64,000 nt of DNA from Alkalithermobacter thermoalcaliphilus JW-YL-7 = DSM 7308 (GCA_001584565.1 LSFY01000001.1:606001-670000), one strand, 5' to 3'; shown: positions 7,231-20,020, numbered from the stretch's first letter. A program made the numbers and translations. The notes: generated by a model from the letters alone, not told the origin.

Positions 7231-7792
7231 TGCAAGCCCAAGAAAAAACAAAAATTGCCATCAAGCAGTTGAGCAAATAAAAGATATATTTGATGGTAAC
7301 AGTGTAGATTATAAAATACTAAATATTTGGGATATGAATATTGAGTATTGCAATGCATGTGGTTATTGCAATCAAAATGGAATTTGTCACATAAAAGATG
7401 ATATGAAAGATTTATATAAAGAATTTGATTTATCAAAAGGAACAATAGTTGTATCACCTGTTTATTTTGATTGTATTCCTGCAAAACTAAAATCATTAAT
7501 AGATAGAACACAAGCTTTTTATGCAAGTAAATATATATTAAAAAAACCCTCAATAGATAGAAATAAACATAGAATGGGTTTTTTTATATCTGTTGGAGGA
7601 TCGAAAGTTTATAAAACTCAGTTCTTAGCATCTCAAATAGTTGTAGATTTTTTTTATAAAAGTATAAATACAAAACTTATAGATAATCTTTACATATCAA
7701 ATACAGATGAAGTAGAAATAAAAGATAACGAAAAGGCTTTAGAAGATATAAAGAAAATAAGTATTAGGTTAATAAAAGAGGTAGGGCTATGA
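7211..7792 (+). CDS. Flavodoxin-fold NAD(P)H-dependent FMN oxidoreductase
   Basis: It has 193 residues. The N terminus (LIINASPRKNKNCHQA) is the FMN-phosphate loop of the flavodoxin-like NAD(P)H oxidoreductases. CNACGYCNQNGICHIKDDM (about 50-68) is the cysteine-rich segment common in the iron-sulfur-flavoprotein/NADPH-FMN reductase group, and VVVSPVYFDCIPAKLKSLIDR follows. It overlaps both neighbours; its TGA at 7790-7792 overlaps the aroC ATG. Chorismate synthase needs reduced FMN, so supplying FMNH2 to AroC is an attractive, unproven role. Confidence 0.8.
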   Translation: MSFLIINASPRKNKNCHQAVEQIKDIFDGNSVDYKILNIWDMNIEYCNACGYCNQNGICHIKDDMKDLYKEFDLSKGTIVVSPVYFDCIPAKLKSLIDRTQAFYASKYILKKPSIDRNKHRMGFFISVGGSKVYKTQFLASQIVVDFFYKSINTKLIDNLYISNTDEVEIKDNEKALEDIKKISIRLIKEVGL

Positions 7793-8973
7793 TAAGGTAT
7801 TTAACATCTGGGGAATCTCATGGGCAGTGTTTAACAGCAATAATAGAAGGTATGCCTGCTAATCTAAAGATAAATATAGAGAATATAAATAAAGAACTCA
7901 AAAAGCGTCAGCTAGGTTACGGCAGAGGAGATAGAATGAAAATAGAAAATGATAGGGCTATTATATTATCGGGAGTTAGAGGCAATATAACACTAGGAAG
8001 TCCCATAGCTATACAGATTCAAAATAAAGACTTTGACAACTGGAAAGAGTACATGAATCCTATAGGAGATATAGACTTAGAAAGTAAAAAAGTTACAAAA
8101 GCAAGACCAGGACATGCTGATTTAGTAGGGGCTTTAAAATATAATTTTGAAGATATAAGAAATGTTTTAGAAAGGTCTAGTGCTAGAGAAACTGCAGCAA
8201 GAGTTGCTATAGGCGCTATATGCAAGGAATTTTTATCTAACTTTAATATAAAATTTACAAGTCATGTTGTTGGCATAGGTCAATATGAGCTAGATAAAAA
8301 TTATGATTTTAAATATATAAGTGACAATGTAGAAAATTCTAGTGTAAGATGTGTAGATAAATTTTATGAACAAAAATTTATAGATGAAATAAATAAAGCT
8401 AAGGAAAATAGGGATACATTAGGAGGAATAATTGAAATAAGAATACAGAATATTCCTTTAGGAGTAGGTTCTTATGTTCACTATGACAAAAAACTTGATG
8501 CAAACTTGGCACTTGAGTTAATGTCTATTCAAGGTATAAAGGGAGTTGAATTTGGTTTAGGTTTTAAACTTGGAAAAGTTTTTGGATCTAAAGCTCAAGA
8601 TCAGATATATTACAGTAAAGAAAAGGGTATTTATAGAAATACAAATAACTTAGGTGGAATAGAAGGTGGAATGAGCACAGGAGAAGAAATTATTATAAGA
8701 TGTGTGATGAAGCCTATACCTACCTTGTATACTCCTTTAAATAGTATAGATATAAACACATTAGAAAATTATAAAGCCTCTGTTGAAAGATCTGATAATT
8801 GTGCAGTACCTGCAGCATCTGTTGTAGCAGAAAATGTATGTGCATTTGTTATTGCTAAATTTTTTATGTATAAATTTGGAAATGACAATATGGATGATAT
8901 ATTATCAAACTACGAAAATTATCTAGAAAGGTTAAAGGAAAAGGGATGGATAAAAAATCTAAAATCTACATAA
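7789..8973 (+). CDS. aroC: Chorismate synthase
   Basis: It converts EPSP to chorismate, the branch point for aromatic amino acids and folate, using reduced FMN as cofactor. Signatures are SGESHGQCLTAIIEGMP near residue 7, RPGHADLVGALKY, RSSARETAARVAIG and GGIEGGMSTGEEI. The length of 394 is normal for Gram-positive enzymes. It overlaps the upstream flavin oxidoreductase by four bases and aroB by 28. It forms part of the aroC-aroB-aroA run, which here lacks aroE, aroK and a DAHP synthase. Confidence 0.96.
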   Translation: MIRYLTSGESHGQCLTAIIEGMPANLKINIENINKELKKRQLGYGRGDRMKIENDRAIILSGVRGNITLGSPIAIQIQNKDFDNWKEYMNPIGDIDLESKKVTKARPGHADLVGALKYNFEDIRNVLERSSARETAARVAIGAICKEFLSNFNIKFTSHVVGIGQYELDKNYDFKYISDNVENSSVRCVDKFYEQKFIDEINKAKENRDTLGGIIEIRIQNIPLGVGSYVHYDKKLDANLALELMSIQGIKGVEFGLGFKLGKVFGSKAQDQIYYSKEKGIYRNTNNLGGIEGGMSTGEEIIIRCVMKPIPTLYTPLNSIDINTLENYKASVERSDNCAVPAASVVAENVCAFVIAKFFMYKFGNDNMDDILSNYENYLERLKEKGWIKNLKST

Positions 8974-9980
8974 GTCATAGTTTTGATGATATTTTGATAG
9001 ATAATACTTTTGATAAAATACTAATAGTAACAGATAAAAACGTAGAAAACTTATATTTAAAATCTATACTTAGCAAAATACAGGATAAAACATATGTATA
9101 TGTTATAGAGCCTGGAGAAAAATCAAAAACATTAGATACTTATAAAGAAATTTTTACATTTGCACTTGAAAAAGGCTTAACTAGAAAATCTTTAATTATA
9201 GCCTTAGGAGGAGGGGTAGTAGGAGATATAAGTGGATTTGTTGCATCTACATATATGAGGGGACTATCTTTACTTCATTGTCCTACAACGCTTTTATCTC
9301 AGGTTGATAGTAGTATAGGCGGAAAAACAGGTATAAACATAGGAAACTTTAAAAATGTTATGGGAACTTTTTATAATGCAGACAGTATTTATATAAATAT
9401 AAGTACTTTAACAACTCTTTCTGATGAAGATTTTATTAGTGGAATGGCAGAAGTTATAAAATACTCACTTATATGGGATTATGACTTTTTAGATTATCTT
9501 ATTTATAAAAGAAAAAGCATATTAGACAAAGATAAAACTGTTTTATGTAACATAGTCAAAAAATGCATAGATATAAAAAGTTATATAGTAGAAAATGACC
9601 ATAGAGAAACAGGTTTAAGAAAAATACTAAACTTAGGTCATAGTTTTGGACATGGAATTGAACGATTAGGAAATTTGCCACACGGATATGCAGTTTCTAT
9701 AGGGACTTGTATGGCATTTAAGCTTTCTTTAGATAGAAACCTTATAGGGAAAAATTACTATGACAAGCTAATAAATACATATAAAGATTTTGGGTTGCCT
9801 GTAAGTTTTGAAGGTATAAGTGAGTTTGAAATACTTGATATCATGAAAAAAGATAAAAAAAATAATTTTTCAAAATATAATTTAGTTTTACCAGTAGACT
9901 TTGGAAAAGTACAAGTATTCGATGATATAAATGAAGAAGAAATAATATCAGTTATTAAGGAGGTAAAAAATGATTTTTAA
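8946..9980 (+). CDS. aroB: 3-Dehydroquinate synthase
   Basis: It cyclises DAHP to 3-dehydroquinate. The NAD-binding stretch ALGGGVVGDISGFVAS lies near residue 85, followed by CPTTLLSQVDSSIGGKTGIN. Metal-binding histidines occur in LNLGHSFGHGIE and in PHGYAVSIG. At 344 residues it is the usual size. The ATG at 8946 lies inside the end of aroC behind AAAGGAAAAGG, and the end overlaps aroA by 11 bases. The pathway order in this operon is inverted (last step first). Confidence 0.95.
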   Translation: MDKKSKIYISHSFDDILIDNTFDKILIVTDKNVENLYLKSILSKIQDKTYVYVIEPGEKSKTLDTYKEIFTFALEKGLTRKSLIIALGGGVVGDISGFVASTYMRGLSLLHCPTTLLSQVDSSIGGKTGINIGNFKNVMGTFYNADSIYINISTLTTLSDEDFISGMAEVIKYSLIWDYDFLDYLIYKRKSILDKDKTVLCNIVKKCIDIKSYIVENDHRETGLRKILNLGHSFGHGIERLGNLPHGYAVSIGTCMAFKLSLDRNLIGKNYYDKLINTYKDFGLPVSFEGISEFEILDIMKKDKKNNFSKYNLVLPVDFGKVQVFDDINEEEIISVIKEVKNDF

Positions 9981-11250
9981 CCCTATCTCACATATAAAAG
10001 GTGAGATTAATCTTGTTGGAGATAAATCTATCTCCCATAGGGCAATAATGCTATCTAGTATATCTAATGGCAATAGCTATATTGAAAATTTTCTTATGGC
10101 TAAAGATTGCTTAAGTACAATAGACTGTTTTAGAAAGATGGGAGTAGATATAAATATAAATAAAGATAAAAGTGTATCAGTTAAAGGTGTTGGGTTAAGA
10201 GGATTGAAAAGACCACATGGACAATTAGATGTAGGTAATTCAGGAACAACTATAAGGCTATTGATGGGAATACTTGCAGGTCAAAACTTTGAAGCTAATT
10301 TAATAGGAGATAGTTCTATAGCCCAAAGGCCTATGAAAAGAGTAACTGATCCTTTGAGGAAGATGGGAGCAAAAATAATAGGAAAAGATGATGCAAATTT
10401 TGTTCCTATAACCATACATGGAGGACAGTTAAAAGGGATAGATTATATTATGCCAATAGCATCAGCTCAAGTAAAATCATCTATAATTTTAGCTTCTTTA
10501 TATGCTAGCTCACAGACTAGGATAGTTGAAAAAGTAAAAAGTAGAAATCACACAGAGATAATGCTAAAAGAGTTTGGAGCTAATATAAATGTAATAGATA
10601 ATGAAATATATATAAATCAAGTAGAAAAATTATATGGACAAAATATATATGTTCCTGCAGATATTTCATCAGCATCATTTTTTATATGTGCAGCAAGTAT
10701 GCTGAAAGGATCAGAAATCTTAATAAAAAATGTAGGTCTTAATCCTACAAGAACAGGTATATTAGAGGTTTTAAGCCAAATGGGAGGGAACTTTGAGGTA
10801 TTAAACAAAAAAGTTGTATGTGGAGAGATAATTGGAGATTTATTAGTTAGATACTCAAAGTTAAAAGCTATACAGATTGGTAAAGAGTTAATACCAAAAC
10901 TTATAGATGAAATACCTATTATAGCTGTATTAGCAACTCAGTGTGAAGGAACTACAGTAATAAAAGATGCCAGTGAGTTAAAGGTAAAAGAATCTAACAG
11001 GATAAAAAGTGTAGTTTTAAACTTAAAAGCTATGGGAGCTGATATAGAAGAATTAGAAGATGGAATGATTATAAATGGTCCTTGTAAGTTAAAAGGAACG
11101 AAAATTGATAGTTTTAATGATCATAGGATAGCTATGGCATTTTCAATTGCAGCTTTAGTAGCTGACAAGGATACATGCATAGATAACTTTGACTGTATAG
11201 ATATCTCATTTCCTGAATTTACAGATATATTAAGAAAAGTTAGTTATTAA
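9970..11250 (+). CDS. aroA: 3-Phosphoshikimate 1-carboxyvinyltransferase (EPSP synthase)
   Basis: It joins PEP to shikimate-3-phosphate. GDKSISHRAIML near residue 17 carries the lysine/serine substrate-binding motif, and NSGTTIRLLMG corresponds to the LGNAGTA-type signature. KVKESNRI and SFNDHRIAMAFS complete the active site. 426 residues. AAGGAGG precedes the ATG. It is the last gene of the aro operon; I see no strong terminator after it, and the pduL promoter follows immediately. Confidence 0.96.
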   Translation: MIFNPISHIKGEINLVGDKSISHRAIMLSSISNGNSYIENFLMAKDCLSTIDCFRKMGVDININKDKSVSVKGVGLRGLKRPHGQLDVGNSGTTIRLLMGILAGQNFEANLIGDSSIAQRPMKRVTDPLRKMGAKIIGKDDANFVPITIHGGQLKGIDYIMPIASAQVKSSIILASLYASSQTRIVEKVKSRNHTEIMLKEFGANINVIDNEIYINQVEKLYGQNIYVPADISSASFFICAASMLKGSEILIKNVGLNPTRTGILEVLSQMGGNFEVLNKKVVCGEIIGDLLVRYSKLKAIQIGKELIPKLIDEIPIIAVLATQCEGTTVIKDASELKVKESNRIKSVVLNLKAMGADIEELEDGMIINGPCKLKGTKIDSFNDHRIAMAFSIAALVADKDTCIDNFDCIDISFPEFTDILRKVSY

Positions 11251-11257
11251 ATATAAT

Positions 11258-11287
11258 TTGATTTTTTTGTAAGGAATACGTTATAAT
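11258..11287 (+). promoter_or_regulatory. Candidate promoter for pduL
   Basis: TTGATT (11258-11263), 18 bases, TATAAT (11282-11287); 38 bases upstream of the pduL ATG. Confidence 0.6.
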
Positions 11288-11325
11288 GATATTGTTAAGA
11301 AAATAATAGAAAAGGAGAGAGTGGA

Positions 11326-11895
11326 ATGAAGTTACCTATAGCTTTATCTAACAGACACATACATCTAAGTAAAGAGCATATTGAGATTTTATTTGGGGAA
11401 GGATATGAATTGACTCACTTTAAAGATCTTTCTCAGCCAGGTCAATATGCTTGCAATGAAAAAGTTGATATAGTAGGTCCAAAAGGAACTATAAAAGGGG
11501 TTAGAGTTTTAGGACCAGCAAGACCACAAACTCAAGCTGAAATTTCATTTGCAGATGGATTTGCACTTGGAATAATGCCTCCTGTTAGAGATTCTGGAGA
11601 TATAGAAGGAACTCCAGGAGCTAAAATTGTTGGACCTAAAGGAGAAGTAGAGCTTGATAAAGGTATAATAGCAGCTGCAAGACATATACATATGCACACT
11701 ACAGATGCTGAAAAGTTCAATGTTGTTGATAAACAAAGAGTTAAAATAAGAACTTTTGGAGAAAGAGCAGTAGTTTTTGAAAATGTTTTAGTTAGAGTAC
11801 ACCCAAGCTTTGCATTAGAAATGCATGTTGATGTAGAAGAAGGAAATGCAGCAGGTGTAAAAAATGGAGATATGGTAGAATTAATAGTTGAATAA
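11326..11895 (+). CDS. pduL: Phosphate propanoyltransferase (PduL-type phosphotransacylase)
   Basis: It exchanges CoA and phosphate on acyl groups (acetyl-CoA or propanoyl-CoA to the acyl phosphate). The 189 residues carry both metal-binding histidine sets, SNRHIHLS near residue 8 and AARHIHMHTTD near residue 123, and the C-terminal VRVHPSFALEMHVDVEEGNAAG. There is no N-terminal microcompartment-targeting extension and no shell gene nearby, so this is probably a free cytosolic enzyme acting as a Pta substitute. GGAGAG precedes the ATG. deoC lies 82 bases downstream. Confidence 0.92.
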   Translation: MKLPIALSNRHIHLSKEHIEILFGEGYELTHFKDLSQPGQYACNEKVDIVGPKGTIKGVRVLGPARPQTQAEISFADGFALGIMPPVRDSGDIEGTPGAKIVGPKGEVELDKGIIAAARHIHMHTTDAEKFNVVDKQRVKIRTFGERAVVFENVLVRVHPSFALEMHVDVEEGNAAGVKNGDMVELIVE

Positions 11896-11977
11896 TAAGT
11901 ACTTTAGTTTACAGCGCATAATAATTTATGCGTTTATATAGAAAATAAAAATATATATTAGGAGGAAAAGGAAACAA

Positions 11978-12652
11978 ATGAACAGAGAAATAGCAAAAAT
12001 TATAGATCATACTGTACTAAAGGCTCAAACAACTGAGGCAGATGTAAAAAAAGTTTGTAAAGAAGCAAAAGAGTATGGATTTTTTTCAGTGTGTATAAAT
12101 CCTGCTTATATTGAACTTGCTAAAAAGGAATTAGAAGGTTCAGATGTTAAGGTATGTACTGTTATAGGCTTTCCTTTAGGGGCAAATACTCCAGAGGTTA
12201 AGGCTTTTGAAACTAAAGATGCTATCCAAAAGGGTGCAGATGAGGTTGATATGGTTATAAATATAGGAGCACTCAAAGATAAAAAGTATGATTATGTACA
12301 AAAGGATATAAAAGCAGTAGTAGATGCTGCTGATAAGAAAGCTTTAGTTAAAGTAATAATAGAAACATGCTACTTAACAGATGAAGAGAAAAAAATAGCT
12401 TGTGAATTAGCTAAAAAAGCAGGAGCAGACTATGTTAAAACTTCAACAGGATTTGGAACAGGAGGTTCTACTCCGCAAGATATAAAACTTATGAGAGAAA
12501 CAGTAGGACAAAACATGGGTGTAAAAGCATCTGGTGGAGTTAGAACAGAGGAAGATGCAAAAGCAGTAATTGAAGCAGGAGCATCTAGAATAGGAGCTAG
12601 TTCATCAGTTGCTATAGTTACAGGAAGTGAAACTGAAGGTAGTGGTTATTAG
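11978..12652 (+). CDS. deoC: Deoxyribose-phosphate aldolase
   Basis: It splits 2-deoxyribose-5-phosphate into glyceraldehyde-3-phosphate and acetaldehyde. The protein is a 224-residue TIM barrel. The Schiff-base lysine is in [13 protein letters not shown] near residue 153, and the second active-site lysine is in [22 protein letters not shown] is also conserved. AGGAGGAAAAG precedes the ATG. It may be co-transcribed with pduL; the 82-base gap holds only a short GC-poor inverted repeat (about 11917-11934) without a T run. Confidence 0.95.
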   Translation: MNREIAKIIDHTVLKAQTTEADVKKVCKEAKEYGFFSVCINPAYIELAKKELEGSDVKVCTVIGFPLGANTPEVKAFETKDAIQKGADEVDMVINIGALKDKKYDYVQKDIKAVVDAADKKALVKVIIETCYLTDEEKKIACELAKKAGADYVKTSTGFGTGGSTPQDIKLMRETVGQNMGVKASGGVRTEEDAKAVIEAGASRIGASSSVAIVTGSETEGSGY

Positions 12653-12682
12653 AAAAAAGTGACCAATGGTCACTTTTTTCTA
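12652..12682 (+). terminator. deoC terminator
   Basis: GAAAAAAGTGACC pairs perfectly with GGTCACTTTTTTC (12652-12680), ending in a T run. Confidence 0.88.
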
Positions 12683-12801
12683 GGAATAAATTTCAATATT
12701 ATATAATGTATAAAATCAGTAACTTAGGCAATGATTAGATAGGTAGTAATTATTTGTAACAAAATTGCTTACAGATATAGAAATTATTCTAAAAATGGTG
12801 T

Positions 12802-12813
12802 ACAATTAATTGT
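12802..12813. promoter_or_regulatory. 12-base palindrome in the PFOR leader
   Basis: ACAATTAATTGT is perfectly symmetrical and lies about 90 bases upstream of the PFOR start codon in a 220-base leader. It overlaps a TACAAT (12801-12806) that could be a -10 box. It could be a repressor site, but no family is assigned and AT-rich palindromes arise by chance. Confidence 0.3.
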
Positions 12814-12901
12814 GAAAAATAAAATTATTTAAATGTCAGAAAATTAAACTTGCTTTTAACACAAAACACATTATAAAAAGTATGATAAGGAGGGAAATTA
12901 A

Positions 12902-16435
<3,534 letters not shown>

Positions 16436-16436
16436 T

Positions 16437-16472
16437 AAAAAAAGAGGTGAATAATTATTCACCTCTTTTTTA
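16437..16472. terminator. Bidirectional terminator between PFOR and ychF
   Basis: AAAAAAGAGGTGAAT pairs with ATTCACCTCTTTTTT across an ATTA centre; both strands end in T runs. The convergent ychF stop lies at its right edge. Confidence 0.88.
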
Positions 16473-17564
16473 TACATTAAATCTAAACAGTATAACATCT
16501 CCATCTTTAACTATATAATCTTTACCCTCAAGTCTAACAAGACCTTTCTCTTTTGCTGCAGACATTGTACCTACAGAAATTAAGTCTTCATATGCAATTG
16601 TCTCAGCTCTTATAAAGCCTCTTTCTATATCAGAATGAATTTTTCCACCTGCTTGAGGAGCTTTAGTTCCATTTTTTATAGTCCATGCTCTAACCTCTTT
16701 AGGTCCAGCAGTTAGAAAACTTATAAGACCAAGTAAAGAGTACCCAGCTTTTATTAATTTATCAAGTCCAGACTCTGTGAGACCTAAATCTTTTAAGAAC
16801 TCAGCTTTTTCGTCATCTCCAAGTTCAGCAATTTCAGATTCTATTTGAGCGCATATAACAACAACTTGAGAGTTCTCGTTGCTTGCATATTCTCTAACGC
16901 GCTTTACGTATTCATTAGAATCTCCATTGTCAACTAGATCGTCCTCACATACATTAGCTACATAAATTACTGGTTTGTAAGTTAATAAATTAAGTTGCTT
17001 TACAAATGCTTGATCATCATCTGAAAAATTCATAGATCTAACAGGCTTGTTACCTTCAAGAGTTTCTTTTATTTTCTCTAAAATCTCAAGCTCAGAAGCT
17101 AAAGATTTATCAGCCTTAGCAGCTTTTTGAGTTTTTTGAATTCTTCTTTCTAAAACTTCAATATCTGAAAGTATAAGTTCAATGTTTATAGTTTCTATAT
17201 CTCTTATAGGGTCAACAGATCCATCTACATGAACTACATTAGGATCATCAAAGCATCGTACTACATGTACAATAGCTTCTACTTCCCTTATATGAGATAA
17301 GAATTTATTACCTAAACCTTCTCCCTTACTAGCTCCTCTAACAAGTCCTGCTATATCACAAAACTCAATAGCAGTTGGAACTATCTTTTCAGAATTATAT
17401 ATTTGTTGAAGTTTTAAAAGCCTTTCATCAGGAACAGAAACAACTCCGACATTAGGCTCAATCGTACAAAATGGATAGTTAGCTGATTCTGCTCCAGCTT
17501 GAGTTATAGCATTAAAAAGTGTACTTTTACCAACATTAGGTAATCCTACTATCCCTAACTTCAT
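16470..17564 (-). CDS. ychF: Redox-regulated ATPase/GTPase YchF (Obg family)
   Basis: This Obg-family P-loop protein of 364 residues prefers ATP and associates with ribosomes. G1 is [15 protein letters not shown] at residues 6-20, with DIAGLVRGASKGEGLGNKFL as the switch II region. In place of the NKxD specificity motif is YVANVCEDD, the altered form expected for YchF. The C-terminal TGS domain follows, including ARAWTI-like EVRAWTI and GFIRAET. GAGGAAG precedes the ATG on the minus strand. Confidence 0.95.
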   Translation of the reverse strand: MKLGIVGLPNVGKSTLFNAITQAGAESANYPFCTIEPNVGVVSVPDERLLKLQQIYNSEKIVPTAIEFCDIAGLVRGASKGEGLGNKFLSHIREVEAIVHVVRCFDDPNVVHVDGSVDPIRDIETINIELILSDIEVLERRIQKTQKAAKADKSLASELEILEKIKETLEGNKPVRSMNFSDDDQAFVKQLNLLTYKPVIYVANVCEDDLVDNGDSNEYVKRVREYASNENSQVVVICAQIESEIAELGDDEKAEFLKDLGLTESGLDKLIKAGYSLLGLISFLTAGPKEVRAWTIKNGTKAPQAGGKIHSDIERGFIRAETIAYEDLISVGTMSAAKEKGLVRLEGKDYIVKDGDVILFRFNV

Positions 17565-17673
17565 CTTTAATCTTCCTCTCGTATAGTATTATTTTAAACT
17601 AAATAGACATACAGAAAAATTATAACTCATATATAATATCAATGCAAATTATTAATTAAAGTTAGGTGATATT

Positions 17674-18792
17674 ATGTATAAAAAAATATTAATAGCATTA
17701 AGTATATTTAGTGCAGCAATTTTTGACAAAACACTTGAAAATATATTCATAATTATATTTTCGGTAGGAGTATATGCACTCTTAGTAAAAAAAGACTTTA
17801 AAGATGTATTAAAAAGTTTAGTAGTTGGGTATATAATATTAAACCTTGTAGTAGTGGTTTTTTATAAAGACAAAATAAATTATTCAATAATAGAAAATAA
17901 CAATCTAAATAAAGATAAAAAAGCTATTGTGTTAGTTTATCAGGGAGAAGACAAACTATATAATTTAAAAGAAAGAGCGAGAGAAATTTATGAAAATGAT
18001 AAAATTTATTCTATATTCACTAGTGCATATAAATTAAATAGATACAAGAGTATGTATAACAATTTGGGGTCTAGTGATTTTAAAAGGAATTCATATGATT
18101 TTAGAAAAAAGTTAACAAATAAATTAGATAATGAATATATAGTGATAAATGCGAATCTTCATACAAAACCATATTTAGAAACAGTTGTATCAGATCTTGT
18201 TAACAAAGGATACAAAGATATTATATTTTGTCCTATGTTTTTAACAGAAGGAAAAGAATATAAAATTTTTGAAAAAAGACTAAATGATATGGAACTTATA
18301 AAATATGGGGTAAAAACTAAAATTACTGAAGTGTTTTTCAACTCACATAATATAGCCACTTTATATAAAGACTACATAATGAATTATATAATCGAAAAAG
18401 ATGATGCTGTAGGAATTTTATTAGTTGGATTTAAGGAACAAAATGATTTAAATCAAGATGTAAGTTTTAGAGAAAAAATAAAAAAATATTTATTGATGGA
18501 AGATGGATATAATATGAAAATAAAATTAGCACTTTTAGAAAATCATAAAAAGGATATAATAAAAGTGGGGAATGAGTTGTTAGAATATGGTATAGATATA
18601 TTATTTTTGGTTATACCAACATCTTTGTTTGAAACAATTCAAACAAGATCTTTAGCAGAATATATTTTTAACAAACTAGATATTTCTGATGAAACTAAAT
18701 ATTACTATGTAGGCCCTGTTAATAGTAATGATTTATTAGTTGAAGAGTTACATAAAAAAATAAGATTAATAGAAAATCAAGGAGGTGTGTAA
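17674..18792 (+). CDS. Membrane-anchored protein with a chelatase-like domain, function unknown
   Basis: The protein has 372 residues. Two or three hydrophobic segments fill residues 1-65. The soluble remainder begins KKAIVLVYQGEDKLYNLKERAREIY, and has DIIFCPMFLTEGKEYKIFEKRL (about 188-209) and AVGILLVGFKEQND (about 247-260). These resemble the two half-repeats of the ferrochelatase/CbiX superfamily (VLLVGHGS..., VPLFLxxGxH), but the catalytic histidines of CbiX appear to be absent. The family call is tentative. Its last codons contain AAGGAGGTG, which looks like the ribosome binding site of a following gene that is no longer there (see the IS remnant). Confidence 0.6.
   Translation: MYKKILIALSIFSAAIFDKTLENIFIIIFSVGVYALLVKKDFKDVLKSLVVGYIILNLVVVVFYKDKINYSIIENNNLNKDKKAIVLVYQGEDKLYNLKERAREIYENDKIYSIFTSAYKLNRYKSMYNNLGSSDFKRNSYDFRKKLTNKLDNEYIVINANLHTKPYLETVVSDLVNKGYKDIIFCPMFLTEGKEYKIFEKRLNDMELIKYGVKTKITEVFFNSHNIATLYKDYIMNYIIEKDDAVGILLVGFKEQNDLNQDVSFREKIKKYLLMEDGYNMKIKLALLENHKKDIIKVGNELLEYGIDILFLVIPTSLFETIQTRSLAEYIFNKLDISDETKYYYVGPVNSNDLLVEELHKKIRLIENQGGV
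18779..18787 (+). promoter_or_regulatory. Stranded Shine-Dalgarno sequence
   Basis: AAGGAGGTG overlaps the end of the upstream gene (stop at 18790-18792) but no start codon follows at usable spacing. The next intact reading frame, the M16 peptidase at 20069, has no ribosome binding site. The IS607-type remnant lies exactly between the two. Confidence 0.5.
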
Positions 18793-18874
18793 ACAGTTAA
18801 AAATATTTATAAATTCATATAAAAACCTTATAATTTTTATAACATCATGTTATGATTATTATGAAGCGATGGAA

Positions 18875-18972
18875 ATGAAATATTATAGTATAGGTGAATT
18901 TGCTAAGTTGATAGGAAAAACAGAGCAAACAAAGCTAAGGAAATGATTAAGGTGCTGGTAGAAGATGATTAA
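18875..18972 (+). pseudogene. IS607 tnpA serine recombinase, internally deleted remnant
   Basis: ATG 18875 opens MKYYSIGEFAKLIGKTEQT, the MerR-like DNA-binding start of IS607 transposases, but reaches TGA at 18944-18946 after 23 codons. A second fragment in another frame (18943-18972) encodes KVLVEDD-stop, like the end of tnpA, and its ATGATTAA overlap with tnpB is the junction expected in intact elements. Essentially the whole catalytic recombinase domain has been deleted. Confidence 0.75.
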
Positions 18973-19884
18973 GACTTACAAAGTTAAGCTTTTACCTAAC
19001 AATAAACAACGAACAAAGCTATTCGAGTGTGCCTCAGTTGCAAGATGGGCATATAACTTTGCGTTAGCAACACAGCAAGAAAACTATAAAATAGTGGTAA
19101 GTTTTTAAATGATGGTGAGATTAGAAAAAGATTAACAGAGTTAAAAAAGACAAAAGAATATACTTGGCTTAACAATTACTCAAATAATATAACAAAACAA
19201 GCTATAAAAGATGCCTGTATTGCATATAAAAATTTCTTTGAAGGTAGAGCAAACTTTCCTAAGTTTAAGTCAAAAAAGAAAAGTAAACCAAGTTTTTATT
19301 TAGCTACAATAAGTACAGGACAAAAGTACAAAAACATAAATAAAACAAGTAAAGTTAAAAAACTTGAGAAAAGACAAAAAAGATTACAAAAAAAGCTATC
19401 TAAAAAATATGAATTAAACAAAATTCAAACAGAAGGAGGTGAATACCGTTACAGAAAAACTAACAATATAAAAAAGTTAGAATTCCTTGTTTTAAAAATG
19501 AGAAGAAGGCTTAAAAACATAAGGCATAATTATGTTCATCAGATAATTGCATCTTTGGTGAAAGCCAAGCCAGAGTATGTAGTTATGGAAAATTTAAATA
19601 CTTGTGGAATGCTGAAAAATAAAAGATTATCAAAATCGATACAAGAGCAGCTATTTCACGAATTTAAAAGACAAATGGGATATAAATGCGCCTTAAATGA
19701 TATAAAATTTATACTTGCAGATACATTCTATCCTTCATCTAAAACTTGTAGCATATGTGGTGCTTTAAAAAACAAACTTTCTTTATCAGAAAGAACTTTT
19801 ATATGCGATAAATGTGGATGTAAGATAGATAGGGATTTAAATGCAAGTATAAACCTAAAAAATTATGGTAAATCAATAGCATAG
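18965..19884 (+). pseudogene. IS605/IS607-type TnpB (RNA-guided nuclease) pseudogene
   Basis: ATG 18965 starts MIKTYKVKLLPNNKQRTKL and proceeds for 47 codons to TAA 19106-19108. The reading then continues in another frame as GGKFLNDGEIRKRLTELKK, so a small indel near 19095-19100 broke the gene. Further on, KPSFY is joined directly to LATISTGQKYKN: the segment holding the first RuvC aspartate (the GIDxGxxD motif) is missing. The later part is intact: the RuvC glutamate in VVMENLN, a zinc ribbon CSICG...CDKCG, and DRDLNASINL. The product cannot be an active nuclease. The longest surviving open stretch, from ATG 19498, covers only this last part. Confidence 0.85.
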
Positions 19885-20020
19885 CACCTAAAGCTATTAT
19901 TGATATGTACCCATACGTTAGTGGGGAATTTAAGCCTTCGGAGTGTTAAATAAACAGGAGTAGATTTTTCGAAACTGGACACGATGAACAAGGAAGGAAA
20001 CGTAAACTTTTATAAGGTTT
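19885..20020 (+). ncRNA. Putative TnpB-associated omega RNA / element right end
   Basis: The non-coding tract after tnpB contains GGGGAATTTAAGCCTTCGG and a following AAACAGGAGTAGA segment, the kind of conserved structured tail found after tnpB genes of clostridial IS elements, where the guide RNA is encoded. I recognise the type of sequence rather than a fold I can prove; boundaries are approximate. With tnpB dead it is probably a relic. Confidence 0.4.

Noticed and set aside
19498-19884. Intact small TnpB-like protein
   Set aside because: It is only the C-terminal part of a broken tnpB; the preceding codons and an N-terminal fragment in another frame are visible from 18965.
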